Positions 34,224 through 43,370 of a stretch of DNA of 52,763 nt are shown in pieces (the first letter of the stretch is position 1; each line of letters starts with the position of its first letter). Where the stretch lies: NCBI GenBank assembly GCA_000949895.1, contig JWIT01000025.1, positions 1 to 52,763 on the forward strand. Reading direction: 5' to 3'. The notes under the pieces were generated by a model that searched no databases, was not told where the DNA came from, and worked only from the letters and a program-made list of their open reading frames with translations. A program made the translations under genes and the position numbers. Origin of the DNA: Agrobacterium arsenijevicii (GTDB taxonomy: Bacteria > Pseudomonadota > Alphaproteobacteria > Rhizobiales > Rhizobiaceae).

Positions 34224-34892
34224 ATGTCATTCCGACCTCGTACGGTTAAGGCACTCAATCGCATTCGAGAGCATCTTGCTTCGATTGGCAGATCTCACAT
34301 TACGCCAGGGCGTGCCTTGATTTTGGAGGCAGTTTTTAAACTCCTCGCGTCGGAAGGATATGGGTCAATTTCGATGCGAAGAGTAGCCTCCGCCGTCAAT
34401 TTGAAGCCGTCCTCAATCTACTCACACTTTCAAAATGGCCGCAACGAGATCATTTCTGAAGCATTGCGCTGGAGCTATCATGGTTGGGGCGTCGAGTTTC
34501 TGGCTACGTCCGAAAAGGCCGAGAATGCGAACGACCTTTGGGACGCGCTGATCACGGTTTATGTGCGGCGGCAGTTGAGCATCTCGTCTCATGACGTATG
34601 GGACATGCTTTGGGCAATGGACCAAATTTCTGAATTTCTCCCCGATGATTGCCGGAATGAAATGCGCGTCTGGTTATCGATGATTCACGAGTTGATGCGC
34701 GCGATCATTGTCGAAATGGGATTTGAGTTCTCGGAGCCATCTCTTCGGCTTGTGATTTCCGTGCTTGACAGCGCAACCTCATGGTGCGGCTGGTCCAGGA
34801 AACCGGAAGACCTTCCATATCATATAAACACCGCGAAGAAGATAACCCGGATGATCCTGCAACGGGAGGACCTGTTCGACGCCGCGACGTAA
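34224..34892 (+). CDS. TetR/AcrR family regulator (paralogue 2)
   Basis: A 222-aa regulator. The HTH covers about residues 22-75: ITPGRALILEAVFKLLASEG, ISMRRVASAVNLKPSSIYSH and NGRNEII. It aligns along its length with the TetR protein at 17950-18708, including ALNRIREHL at the start, DVWDMLWAMD versus HVLWDILLASD in the ligand domain, and IIVEMGFE versus AVEMGHD. The ATG at 34224 matches the paralogue's start; a GTG at 34209 would add five residues. With its twin it is a candidate for the CGAACG operators at the P450, reductase and aminotransferase promoters. Confidence 0.87.
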   Translation: MSFRPRTVKALNRIREHLASIGRSHITPGRALILEAVFKLLASEGYGSISMRRVASAVNLKPSSIYSHFQNGRNEIISEALRWSYHGWGVEFLATSEKAENANDLWDALITVYVRRQLSISSHDVWDMLWAMDQISEFLPDDCRNEMRVWLSMIHELMRAIIVEMGFEFSEPSLRLVISVLDSATSWCGWSRKPEDLPYHINTAKKITRMILQREDLFDAAT

Positions 34893-34926
34893 TTTAATGT
34901 ACGCCGCGATCACCCTCTTGAAAACG

Positions 34927-34965
34927 GGCTCACGACGATCGACGTTCCCTTGCCAGCCGTGAGCC
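34927..34965. terminator. inverted repeat between convergent TetR gene and Gfo pseudogene
   Basis: GGCTCACG / CGTGAGCC, 8-bp arms with a 23-base loop, lying between converging genes. Its position suggests a bidirectional terminator; no clear T-run. Confidence 0.4.
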
Positions 34966-35008
34966 GTCGGTTTCCCAGCCTGACGACTTGTCAGATGCTG
35001 ATGCCAGC

Positions 35009-35960
35009 CTACTCCCACAGTTGCTGCGGCTGCCCGGTCTGCGAAGCGATCGTGGCTGCATCAGCGATCAGTTGCGCCCGCAGTCCGTCTTCGCCTGTCG
35101 GGTTTGGAGAGCGCCCTTCGCGAATGCAGTCGAAGAAATGCTGCAACTCCCGTTCGTAGGCGATGGCGTAACGCTCCAGAAAGAACTCAACATACGGACC
35201 CTTTTGAACGCCGATCGTTCCCGCATAGGATATCATAGTTTCCGGGATGTTCTGGACTTGAAGCATCCCGCGGGAACCGTGTACCTCGACGCGCTGATCA
35301 TAGCCGTAAGTACTTCTGCGTGAGTTGGAAATTTGGCCTATCTTCCCCGACGCGGTTTTCAGCATGAGGGCGGCCGTGTCCCCATCGCCGGCCTTTCCGA
35401 TTTCACCGTCGATCAGAGCCGAACCGATTGCAAGGATTTCCACAAACTCCTCTTCGAGAAGGAAACGCGCCATGTCGAAGTCGTGAATCGTCTTATCGCG
35501 GAAAATTCCGCCTGACCGCTTTACATAGGATACCGGCGGCGGCGCGGGGTCCCGGCCGGTAATCGTCAACAGCTCCAACTCTCCGATATCGCCGTTGCGC
35601 AAATGCGCGCGAAGCGCTGAAAAATGAGGGTCGAATCGCCGGTTGAAGCCGATCATCAACAGTATTGCCGCTGCTTTTACGGCCTTAAGGCAGGATCTGA
35701 TCCGATCGGAACTCAAATCGACCGGCTTCTCACAGAAAACGGCCTTGCCTGCCAACACCGCTGCTTCGATTAAGTCGGCGTGGGTATCCGTAGACGAGCA
35801 TATGACGATAGCGTCGGTGTTCGTCCTGGATTAGTTGTTCGACGGCGCGCACCGGCACGTCCAACTCGCCTGCAAGAGCGCCTGCGGCCTCGGGTACGGC
35901 GTCCGCGATACCCAAAAAGCGAACACCCGGATTCATCGCAATGTTCCGATGTGGCGCTGC
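35009..35960 (-). pseudogene. broken Gfo/Idh/MocA oxidoreductase (inositol dehydrogenase-like)
   Basis: The large C-terminal piece (249 codons) holds KAVFCEKPVDLSSDRI, the catalytic-lysine EKP region, GFNRRFDPHF, GGIFRDKTIHDFDMARFL and the C-terminal substrate domain. Upstream, NIAMNPGVRFLGIADAVPEA continues the Rossmann domain in another frame. The link TDAIVICSSTDTHADLIEAA is readable in the frame of the large piece, so one extra base near 35822 (GACGAACACC) causes the break. The first 25 residues with the GxGxxG cofactor motif are missing: the reading frame runs directly into the end of the GMC remnant at 35961. Confidence 0.85.
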
Positions 35961-37066
35961 CTAAAGCGAACGCTTGATTTCCTCGCTGGCTCTTATGGAC
36001 AAAGCAGCGACCGTAAGAGATGGATTGACGGCCGAGGTCACCAACGCACTGGCATCCGTTACGAAAAGGTTCGGATGCTCAAAAGCTCGTCCGAACGGAT
36101 CGAGAGGCGCTGTTGCGGGGTCATTGCCAAGCCGGATAGTCCCGCACTGGTGCGACGGTGTCCGGCGGTCCATCAACTGGGTAACGACTATTGGAAAGCC
36201 GATTTCCCTCAGAATGTCGTGAAAACGCGAGACAAGCAGCTTGGGCCCGACGCCAGCAAGATCGCCGCGGAACGCACTGCCCCCGCCACCAGAACGACCT
36301 CCCGCATCTGATCCTGCGCGCCTCACCGTCCTTCTTGTCCTCGACGCTTTCGATATTCCTGCCGCCCGACGCCGGGATCAGGCGGGATACTTCCGCGCCG
36401 CTGACAATGGTCACATTGGGGTGTTCCAAGGCAGGCAGCAGTGCGCATGTTTCCGCATCCATTTTGCCATCGCGTGCATCGGGGAAGGTGTCCCAGGTGG
36501 TCGGCGCGCGCGCAAGCCAGCGATCGAGGTCGAGCCCCATCGGAAGGGATGACGGGCTGAGGCCCATCTTTTTCAGGCGAGCCCGAACCTCCACAATGGC
36601 GGGCTCGTCCGGTATCGCCGAATGCGGATAGGCCTGCTCGTGGCGGGGCTCCGTCGGATCCTCTCCGAGGACTCCGCGGACCTGATACAGCCGTTCGGCC
36701 GCATCGTAATACGGTGCCAGTTCGCTATAACGGAACGGCCAGGGCGGCGTCTGTCCGTCCGCATGCTCCAGCCCATCGAAATCTTCGGCGCGATAGCGCA
36801 GCAGGACGGCGCCGTAGAATTTGGTGTTGCCGCCGTGGTAGTAGTAGTTTCCCGGATTGAAAGCCGCTCAGTCAGGCTGTACCAGTTCTCTTTCGGGTGA
36901 AAATGGCCGCGCTGGAAAATGGCCCGCAGATCGCGGTTTTCGGGACTTTCCTGAAACTGATTGCCCTTCTCGCGCCCGTTTCGGCCAGCAACCACGCCAT
37001 GGTGGCGCCGCCCATCCCCGAGCCGATAATAACATTGTCGGCTGAATCCAATCCATATTTTGGCAT
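35961..37066 (-). pseudogene. ruined GMC-family flavin oxidoreductase
   Basis: Pieces of a GMC oxidoreductase in three frames. The N-terminus has ADNVIIGSGMGGATMAWLLA (FAD dinucleotide fold). Then come ESPENRDLRAIFQRGHFHPK, RARLKKMGLSPSSLPMGLDL with VTIVSGAEVSRLIP, and the C-terminus with HQCGTIRLGNDPATAPLD and NLFVTDASALVTSAVNPSLT. The last piece includes the His-x-Cys-Gly-Thr region and the conserved NPSLTVAALSIRASE. At least three frameshifts, so no product. It ends in frame against the truncated Gfo gene. Confidence 0.85.
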
Positions 37067-37196
37067 AGCGATACATATCCTGACTTCAAACGAGCTGCGG
37101 CCTGAAGCGCGCGCGACAAGGGGCCGTGCAATCGCGATCGGTCATTGCCGGAACCTAGCCCGACAGCGCATCTCCGTGTTGAACGGTGTCGCGAAG

Positions 37197-37235
37197 ACGC
37201 CCCGCCGCTTTGTTTTTGATGTCTTGGCGGGGCGT
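37197..37235. repeat. 10-bp inverted repeat after the VOC operon
   Basis: ACGCCCCGCC / GGCGGGGCGT with a 19-base loop, about 40 bases downstream of the VOC gene (minus strand). It may terminate the potD-potA-permease-VOC operon although no T-run follows. Confidence 0.45.
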
Positions 37236-37275
37236 ATGACGTCTTGCGCTCTAACGTTGAAGCGGTCCAGTGCGA

Positions 37276-37803
37276 CTACGTCTTGCGAGGGTCCCAAAGC
37301 CGTGCCCTGGTCGTTGCCTCATACCCCTTGCCATGTGGATAATGCATCAACTCCATTTGCAGTCCCCACGGCGCCAGAAAATAGAGCCAGGTGGTTCTCT
37401 CATCCGGTCCTTCCGGTTCTACTACCGGCTTACCGAGCAGCCGAACGTTGTTTTCGCGCAGATGGGCGATGGCCTTCTCCATGTCATCGACATAGAAGGC
37501 GAGATGATGCCCGCCGATGTCGCTGTTCTTAGCAATGGCGTTCGCCTGGTCAGGGCCTTCGTATTCGAACAATTCGTAGTTGGAATTGTTGTGGCAACGC
37601 AGAAACGCAACGCCTCGGATGCGGGAACGGGGATGAACATTCAACTGATCCGCCATGAAGGTACCTTCGTCGCTGAATGCGCCAGCGCGATAGATGAGCT
37701 CGCACCCGATCACATCGCAGAAGAAGGCAATTGCCCCATCGAGATTGGGGACGGTGAGGCCGATATGATCGGTTCCGCGCAACCCCGGAAGTCCTTTACG
37801 CAT
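37276..37803 (-). CDS. VOC superfamily protein (extradiol dioxygenase/glyoxalase-like)
   Basis: A 175-aa vicinal-oxygen-chelate protein. Two beta-alpha-beta-beta-beta modules are visible: GTDHIGLTVPNLDGAIAFFC and GGHHLAFYVDDMEKAIAHL. Metal ligands are likely the His in TDHIG, the His in GHHLAF and the Glu in QMELMHYP. The single-domain length fits catechol dioxygenase-like or fosfomycin/glyoxalase-like enzymes; the reaction cannot be told. The start has GGAGG seven bases upstream, and it lies 38 bases after the fused permease gene, so it is the last gene of that operon. Confidence 0.85.
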   Translation of the reverse strand: MRKGLPGLRGTDHIGLTVPNLDGAIAFFCDVIGCELIYRAGAFSDEGTFMADQLNVHPRSRIRGVAFLRCHNNSNYELFEYEGPDQANAIAKNSDIGGHHLAFYVDDMEKAIAHLRENNVRLLGKPVVEPEGPDERTTWLYFLAPWGLQMELMHYPHGKGYEATTRARLWDPRKT

Positions 37804-37841
37804 TTCGTTTCCTCCAATGATTTGGATGAACGCCGGGGACA

Positions 37842-39578
37842 TCAGCCCCTCGACCGGCTGGCCTGCCGGTTTGTGAGAAATACGATTACCAGGCAGACGA
37901 ACATCAATAGCGAGAAGACCGCATTGACTTCTGGCGTGAAGCCGAAACGGAGTTGGTTGAATACCCAGATCGGAAGGGTCGGCGCGCCGCCGGAAAGAAA
38001 CAGCGTGACCATGACGTCGTCAGCGGAAAGGGTCAGCCCCAGGAAGGCACTCGCAAGAACGGTGCCCTTGATCAGCGGCCAAAGGACCGAAGTGAAGCTC
38101 TTCAGCCGGTTCGCCCCAAGATCGAGCGAGGCCTCCATCAGGCTCGGGTCGATCTTGCGAAGTCTGACCAGGACCATTAGCAAGGTGACGGGCATGACAA
38201 AGCTCATCTGCCCCACGATGATGCGTAGGATTCCTGATGGAATTCCGAAGATTTCCGTGCCGAGCACCATTTCGATCCCCAGGACGACGCCAGGCGTCGC
38301 GACCGGCAGCGCGAAGGCAAGCTCGTAATAGCGCGCGCCCTTCAGTCGACCATTATGGATGATCACCGCAAACAGAGTACCCAGCGCGGCGGCAAGGCAT
38401 ACGACGCTGATTGCGACAATGAGGGAACGTTGCGCAGCGGCGATCAGGGATTCGTTGCTGGTGAGGGAAGCATACCACTGAAGCGATAGCTCCTGAAGCG
38501 GAAACACCTGCACAGACGACGAATTGAGCGAGAAGATGAAAATGATGGCAAGGGGCGCATAGAGGTAGACGATCGCCATGCCGGTGCCTAGGGCGCCGAT
38601 CAGGCGGCCTATCGTATTCGACGCGATCGTCTGGGCTTGGCTGTTATCGCCCTCGACACTGAGCATCACACCTCGCGATGGGCACAGGGCAAGAACAATC
38701 GACAGGAGAACGCCGACGCTCACCATCAGCACAACGGCCGCTGCCGCACCGTATGGCCAATTATTCGCAAAGCCGAACTGTGTGGAAATGACGACGCCAA
38801 CGGTAGTGCCGTCGATACCGCCGATCATGGCGGGCGTGACAAAGTCACCGACGGTCACAAGGAATGCCAGGGAAAACCCTATCGCGAAGTTCCTTCTCGT
38901 GAGCGGCCAGACCAGAGTCACGAACGTGAAGAATGCGTTCGCTCCGGAATCCTGTGCTGCTTCGATCAGATCCTGTGGGATTTTCTCGAAGGCACCCATC
39001 GTGGAAATGAAGATAAACGGGATGGCGATATAGGCAAAAACCATAACCACCGCGAGAGGGCTGTAAAGAAAGGCATTCGAGGGCTCCTGTAAGATCCCGG
39101 ACGACACCAGAAATGTGTTCAGCACGCCGGACTGGCCGAGGATGACACGCCAGGCGAAAACGCGCATCAACAGGCTGATCCAAAGCGGCAGGATAATTAA
39201 CGTGGTTAGAAGCGCCCGATTGCGGGTGATAACCCTGCCAACGTAGAACGCCAGGGGATAGGCGATGAAAGATGCGACGAGGCATCCCGCGAAACTATAT
39301 GCGAGCGTGCGTCCCAACAGTACCCAGAAACCGGAGGAATTCCAAAGTCTCAGATAGTTGGCGAGTGACGGTTCGAATCTTATCACACCGCCGGTGGACT
39401 TGAGAAAGCTCACGCCGATCAGCAGCAGGCTCGGCATGACGACAATGAGGGCGAGCCAGGTCAGGATCGGCACGCTGATCAACGCGGAAGAGGCTACCGC
39501 CTGAAATCTCTGCAAATTCCAGGGTGAAGTTTGCGAGCCCACGATCTGACCCGTGGAGGAGACGACGCCATCAGTCAT
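37842..39578 (-). CDS. fused PotB-PotC-type ABC permease
   Basis: A 578-aa protein made of two complete binding-protein-dependent permease domains. The first (residues about 30-300) has six spans and the coupling loop EAAQDSGANAFFTFVTLVWP. The second (about 330-570) has the loop EASLDLGANRLKSFTSVLWP. In spermidine/putrescine-type transporters these are usually separate PotB and PotC proteins; here the fusion gives a one-chain channel. The start overlaps the end of the ATPase gene by eight bases. It probably imports a small cation, polyamine or organic acid with the ATPase and binding protein upstream. Confidence 0.92.
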   Translation of the reverse strand: MTDGVVSSTGQIVGSQTSPWNLQRFQAVASSALISVPILTWLALIVVMPSLLLIGVSFLKSTGGVIRFEPSLANYLRLWNSSGFWVLLGRTLAYSFAGCLVASFIAYPLAFYVGRVITRNRALLTTLIILPLWISLLMRVFAWRVILGQSGVLNTFLVSSGILQEPSNAFLYSPLAVVMVFAYIAIPFIFISTMGAFEKIPQDLIEAAQDSGANAFFTFVTLVWPLTRRNFAIGFSLAFLVTVGDFVTPAMIGGIDGTTVGVVISTQFGFANNWPYGAAAAVVLMVSVGVLLSIVLALCPSRGVMLSVEGDNSQAQTIASNTIGRLIGALGTGMAIVYLYAPLAIIFIFSLNSSSVQVFPLQELSLQWYASLTSNESLIAAAQRSLIVAISVVCLAAALGTLFAVIIHNGRLKGARYYELAFALPVATPGVVLGIEMVLGTEIFGIPSGILRIIVGQMSFVMPVTLLMVLVRLRKIDPSLMEASLDLGANRLKSFTSVLWPLIKGTVLASAFLGLTLSADDVMVTLFLSGGAPTLPIWVFNQLRFGFTPEVNAVFSLLMFVCLVIVFLTNRQASRSRG

Positions 39579-40653
39579 GGAACACCTGTGAGTTTGTCAG
39601 ATCGAAGTCAAGCGAGACCGGTTGGCCAACCGCAAAGGTGGTTTCGCGGGCCGTTGGCACCGAACCGATGAGATGCAGATCGCCGCAGCGCACATTCACT
39701 TCGCAATTCGTTCCGAGAAACAGCACGTCCTCCACCACGCCTCGCATAGCTCCAGCAGCTGAATTGGACGCCGTCAATTCGCTTATCTGGATCGCCTCGT
39801 AGCGTATCGCCATACGTGCCGTGCCGGCTTTGCTTGACGTCAGCCCCTCGATGCGGCGGCCCATTATTGATCCGGTGCAGCCCTCGGCACCGTCTTCGAA
39901 TTCGACAGGCAAGAGATTCGACCGACCCACAAATCTGGAGACGAATTCATTCTGCGGCGAAAAATAGATCTCCCTGGGGGTAGCGAGCTGTGCAACCTCC
40001 CCGTCTTTCACGACGACGACACGGTCTGACATAGAAAGTGCTTCACCCTGATCATGGGTGACATACATGAAGGCAATGCCAAGCTCCTTTTGTAGCGCGA
40101 CAAGCGTGTGCTGCATCTGCTGACGGAGCCTGAGGTCGAGCGCCGCAAGCGGTTCATCGAGAAGCAAAAGTTTCGGACGGGACACAAGGGACCGGGCAAG
40201 GGCGACACGCTGGCGCTGCCCCCCCGAAAGCTGGTGTGGCAGCCTGTCGCCGAAATCGGCCATCTCGACGAGGGCGAGCATGTCACTGGCTTTCCTTCGG
40301 CGGTCCGGTCCCCACTCGCCCTGCATGCTCAGGGGATATTCGACGTTTTCCCGCACCGTGAGGTGCGGGAACAACGCGTAGCTTTGAAAAACCGTTCTGA
40401 CATCGCGCTTGAATGGCGGGACGTTGTTCACAGCCTTTCCATCCATGACGATATTGCCGTGATCGGGACGCTCGAACCCGGCGACGGTCCGTAGAATCGT
40501 GGTTTTGCCCGAACCGCTCGGGCCCAGGATCGAGAAAAACTCGCCCTGCTTCACAGAGAACGAAACCTTGTTGAGCGCGGGCTTTTGAGCACCTGTGTAG
40601 GTCTTGGATACGAGGTCCAGCGATAGAACCGCCGGTGTCTGGGTAATGCCCAT
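39571..40653 (-). CDS. PotA-type ABC transporter ATP-binding protein
   Basis: A 360-aa ATPase with an intact nucleotide-binding domain: Walker A GPSGSGKTT, Q-loop VFQSYALFPHLTV, signature LSGGQRQRVALARS, Walker B LLLLDEPLAALD, H-loop YVTHDQ. A C-terminal TOBE domain covers residues about 270-350 (MAIRYEAIQISE and LGTNCEVNVRCGD). It belongs to the spermidine/putrescine (PotA/FutC) group. It starts 29 bases after the binding-protein gene. Confidence 0.95.
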   Translation of the reverse strand: MGITQTPAVLSLDLVSKTYTGAQKPALNKVSFSVKQGEFFSILGPSGSGKTTILRTVAGFERPDHGNIVMDGKAVNNVPPFKRDVRTVFQSYALFPHLTVRENVEYPLSMQGEWGPDRRRKASDMLALVEMADFGDRLPHQLSGGQRQRVALARSLVSRPKLLLLDEPLAALDLRLRQQMQHTLVALQKELGIAFMYVTHDQGEALSMSDRVVVVKDGEVAQLATPREIYFSPQNEFVSRFVGRSNLLPVEFEDGAEGCTGSIMGRRIEGLTSSKAGTARMAIRYEAIQISELTASNSAAGAMRGVVEDVLFLGTNCEVNVRCGDLHLIGSVPTARETTFAVGQPVSLDFDLTNSQVFHD

Positions 40654-40682
40654 GGGGCTACCTCCGTTTGACTGAAATGGAT

Positions 40683-41795
40683 TTAAAGCGTTCCGGCGAG
40701 GAAATCGCTCCAGATTTGAATCCGGCGATCAACATCTTCTGGCTCACGCGCAAACAGCAGGTTCTGCTTGAAGGAGGGATTGTCTGCGTCGGGGATATTC
40801 GTGCTATTCAGCTCTTCATCCGTCAGTCCGCCCTTGAGAGCATTCTCTGCCGTGAGGACACCATTGCTCGCTGTTGCTTTCATGAACCGGGTCTGCCACG
40901 CAACGGACATGGTGTCGTTGAGGAACTTGTAGACGACGTCGCGCTGGCCTTTCGGGCTGATATACGTTCCTTCGATCCAGGCAGGTGTGCCTTCTTTGGG
41001 CAGGATGTACTTGAAATTTTTGCCCTGAGTGCGTAGCGAGTTGACGACCGTCACAAGATGACAGTAGCCGATGACGGCTTCGCCGGAGGCGTAGAGGGTC
41101 GTTGCGTCATCGAAACCGCGCGTTACGACGCGCACCTGACCACGCAGTTCGCGAAGTGCATCCGTTGCGCGTCCGAACTCTTCTTCGGTGAGATTAAACG
41201 GGTCTTTGGCGCCCACATAAAGCGCGATCATCTGGAAATTGACCGTCGCGTCGTCGAACGTGGTCACCCGGCCGGTATATTCCTTATTCCACAATGCCGC
41301 CCAGCTTGTCGGCGCTTCCTTGATGACGTTCGCATCGTACTGCAGCGGCTGGGTGCCCCAATGTAGCGGGATGCCCATCAAGGTTCCATCGACGGACAAT
41401 GGCGTTTGCCAGTCGAGAGCGGGAAGGATATTCGCGATATTCGGAACTTTGGCTGCATTGAATGAGGAGATAAGCCCTGCCTTGCTGAGTCGACCGGCGA
41501 GAGACGCCTCGGCATAGATGACATCGGGCTTAACCGCTCCAGACATGAGCTGTGCAAAAACCTCGTCACCGGACGAAATGAGAACGGGGTTGATCTGAAC
41601 GCCGCCGTTTGCGTCCTGCCACTCCCTCACCCACTCGACCGGTTGGTATCCTTCCCATGTGAGAAGAGTGATGGGTTCCTCGCTCGCCCACGCCTTCAGG
41701 TTGAGAGCCGGTGTGAACAGGGATGTGGCGGCTAGAGCACCACTTGCCTTGAGAAGAGTTCTACGGCCGGTGGGCTTCGACAGGATTTGCGTCAT
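40683..41795 (-). CDS. PotD-type ABC transporter substrate-binding protein
   Basis: A 370-aa periplasmic binding protein, first gene of the operon. The N-terminus carries a twin-arginine signal (GRRTLLKASGALAATSLF) with cleavage near KAWA. The mature part has the SBP_bac_8 features PITLLTWEGYQPVEWVREW, SGDEVFAQLMSGAVKPDVIY and IPLHWGTQPLQYDANVI. Similar proteins bind polyamines, thiamine or other small organic ligands; the ligand is not clear here. The ATG at 41795 has AAGGGAA upstream; the open frame beyond it encodes an unlikely polar N-terminus. Confidence 0.92.
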   Translation of the reverse strand: MTQILSKPTGRRTLLKASGALAATSLFTPALNLKAWASEEPITLLTWEGYQPVEWVREWQDANGGVQINPVLISSGDEVFAQLMSGAVKPDVIYAEASLAGRLSKAGLISSFNAAKVPNIANILPALDWQTPLSVDGTLMGIPLHWGTQPLQYDANVIKEAPTSWAALWNKEYTGRVTTFDDATVNFQMIALYVGAKDPFNLTEEEFGRATDALRELRGQVRVVTRGFDDATTLYASGEAVIGYCHLVTVVNSLRTQGKNFKYILPKEGTPAWIEGTYISPKGQRDVVYKFLNDTMSVAWQTRFMKATASNGVLTAENALKGGLTDEELNSTNIPDADNPSFKQNLLFAREPEDVDRRIQIWSDFLAGTL

Positions 41796-41958
41796 GAATA
41801 TGTTCCCTTGGTTTTGTTGAGCTATATGAGACTGCTTTGGAGCATTGCTAGTTGAGTGCGGCTCCGGCACACACCGGGCATCTCAGCCCAATCTTTCGAA
41901 ACGTAATCTTTGCCCAGAGTTCGGGTCACATGGGTGCGGGAAGTCGTACCCAGCAGCG

Positions 41959-43287
41959 CTACTTCACATGTACCGATACGTGTCCTGTACTTAACGTCAC
42001 CGCGTCCTGTCTTGACACCAAAGACGTCTCCGCACTGTGGGTTGCAATTGAAATCATTCGGCCGACATCCGTCACCTTTTTCCGACAACGTACTGGAGAG
42101 CCAGAGGCGCGCTCATATGCGTCGATCCTGCGCCATCCGTCGAAATCGATAACCCGCTCCGCGATCAGCGGAAACACTGCCTCGAACCCCGGCTTGCCGA
42201 AGCTCAACCGTCCGTTTGCTGCGCAGTCGAAGATCGTTTCGGCAACTTCCTTCGCGCAACGGCGGTTTTCAGCGATCGTGCCGATTGGACCTCGTCGAAG
42301 CCAACCCACACGAAACACGTTGGCGCCGCACCAAGCCTCGCTCGGTGCCGGGATGTCGCGACCTTCGCCGGCAACAAATCCAATAGCCGTGATAATGGCA
42401 TCGGCTTCGAAGCTGCGGGGAACTGATCCGTTAGCCGTTGAGGTATGCAGGGCCGTCGCACACCCGGCCTGGGTTACGCAGCGAGGCTCCAGGCCGAAAT
42501 GAAACGTAACGCGTTGTCTCGACGGAACGTTGGAGGTAGCTGAAGCCTGAACCGCCTCTCTCAATAGCGTTACTTGTGGACCGTCCTCCGTATCAGAGAT
42601 GCCTTCGGCGAGAATCTCAATGTTGGACAGCGCGCACAGTTCTCGAAGCATTGCGACGTCGAACTTGGCCAGGCTTGCCGGCGAACGACCCACTATATCT
42701 ATCGACGTCAGCGGAGCGGGCCGAATTGCTTCAAGCACATCATCATTTAAGTCGGAACCGGACAAATCCGCTGGTGCCTTGCACAATAAGCGCACTACGT
42801 CGACGGCGACATTACCATTCCCCACGACAATCAATCGTTCACCGAGCGACCTGATCTTTTTCATCTCTTCCGCGGTCGATGAGGGATACCCGTTCAAGGC
42901 ACGCAGTATGCGTCCTGCGCCCACGATCCGAGCCCCAGGACTTTGCGGCACAGGAAGGAGCCGATCTTCCGGAAGTCCGGTTGCAAGAACAACGATGTCG
43001 AATGCATCCGCCAACTTCTCGAACTCGATATCTTTCCCGACTGAGACGTGTCCAACAAAACGGACGTCATCGCGCTCAAACAGGCGATCGAATTGGGCCG
43101 TGACGGCCTTTGTTCCTTGGTGGTCAGCTGCGACCCCATAACGAATTAGACCATAAGGGATAGGAAGCGCCTCGAAGATTACGATTTCGGCAGATGGCCA
43201 ACGCTTGCGAATAAATTGGGCCGTGTAACACCCAGAGGGGCCACTTCCGACTATTGCTACGCTCTGTTTTTCGTCCTGCGCCATCAT
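41959..43287 (-). CDS. FAD/NADPH flavodoxin (ferredoxin) reductase, adrenodoxin-reductase type
   Basis: A 442-aa reductase of the adrenodoxin reductase/FprA family. The FAD fold motif SVAIVGSGPSGCYTAQFI is at the start, the PIPYGLIRYGVAADHQGTK block follows, the NADPH-binding motif is VVGNGNVAVDVVRLL, and the C-terminal FAD contact is GWLRRGPIGTIAENR. It passes electrons from NADPH to a small redox carrier. It lies 26 kb from the P450, but its promoter/operator block is nearly identical to that of the flavodoxin-P450 operon, so it is the likely third component of that chain. ATG at 43287 or 43284; ribosome site weak. Confidence 0.92.
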   Translation of the reverse strand: MMAQDEKQSVAIVGSGPSGCYTAQFIRKRWPSAEIVIFEALPIPYGLIRYGVAADHQGTKAVTAQFDRLFERDDVRFVGHVSVGKDIEFEKLADAFDIVVLATGLPEDRLLPVPQSPGARIVGAGRILRALNGYPSSTAEEMKKIRSLGERLIVVGNGNVAVDVVRLLCKAPADLSGSDLNDDVLEAIRPAPLTSIDIVGRSPASLAKFDVAMLRELCALSNIEILAEGISDTEDGPQVTLLREAVQASATSNVPSRQRVTFHFGLEPRCVTQAGCATALHTSTANGSVPRSFEADAIITAIGFVAGEGRDIPAPSEAWCGANVFRVGWLRRGPIGTIAENRRCAKEVAETIFDCAANGRLSFGKPGFEAVFPLIAERVIDFDGWRRIDAYERASGSPVRCRKKVTDVGRMISIATHSAETSLVSRQDAVTLSTGHVSVHVK

Positions 43288-43340
43288 CCGGTGCTCACTG
43301 CTTATGATAGGTTAAATACGGCGACGACGTTTAGTGCCAA

Positions 43341-43363
43341 TCTAACTAACGGTCGTTCGGTTT
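43341..43363 (-). promoter_or_regulatory. palindromic TetR-type operator at reductase promoter
   Basis: On the plus strand it reads TCTAACTAACGGTCGTTCGG plus TTT, identical to 16933-16955 except C to T in the centre. It lies seven bases past the -12 element of the sigma-54 promoter, exactly as at the P450 operon. Confidence 0.75.
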
Positions 43364-43370
43364 TATTCTA

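Noticed and set aside
43325..43342. Second TGGCAC on the minus strand before the reductase gene
   Set aside because: There is no GC at the required ten-base distance after GG, so it is not a second sigma-54 promoter.
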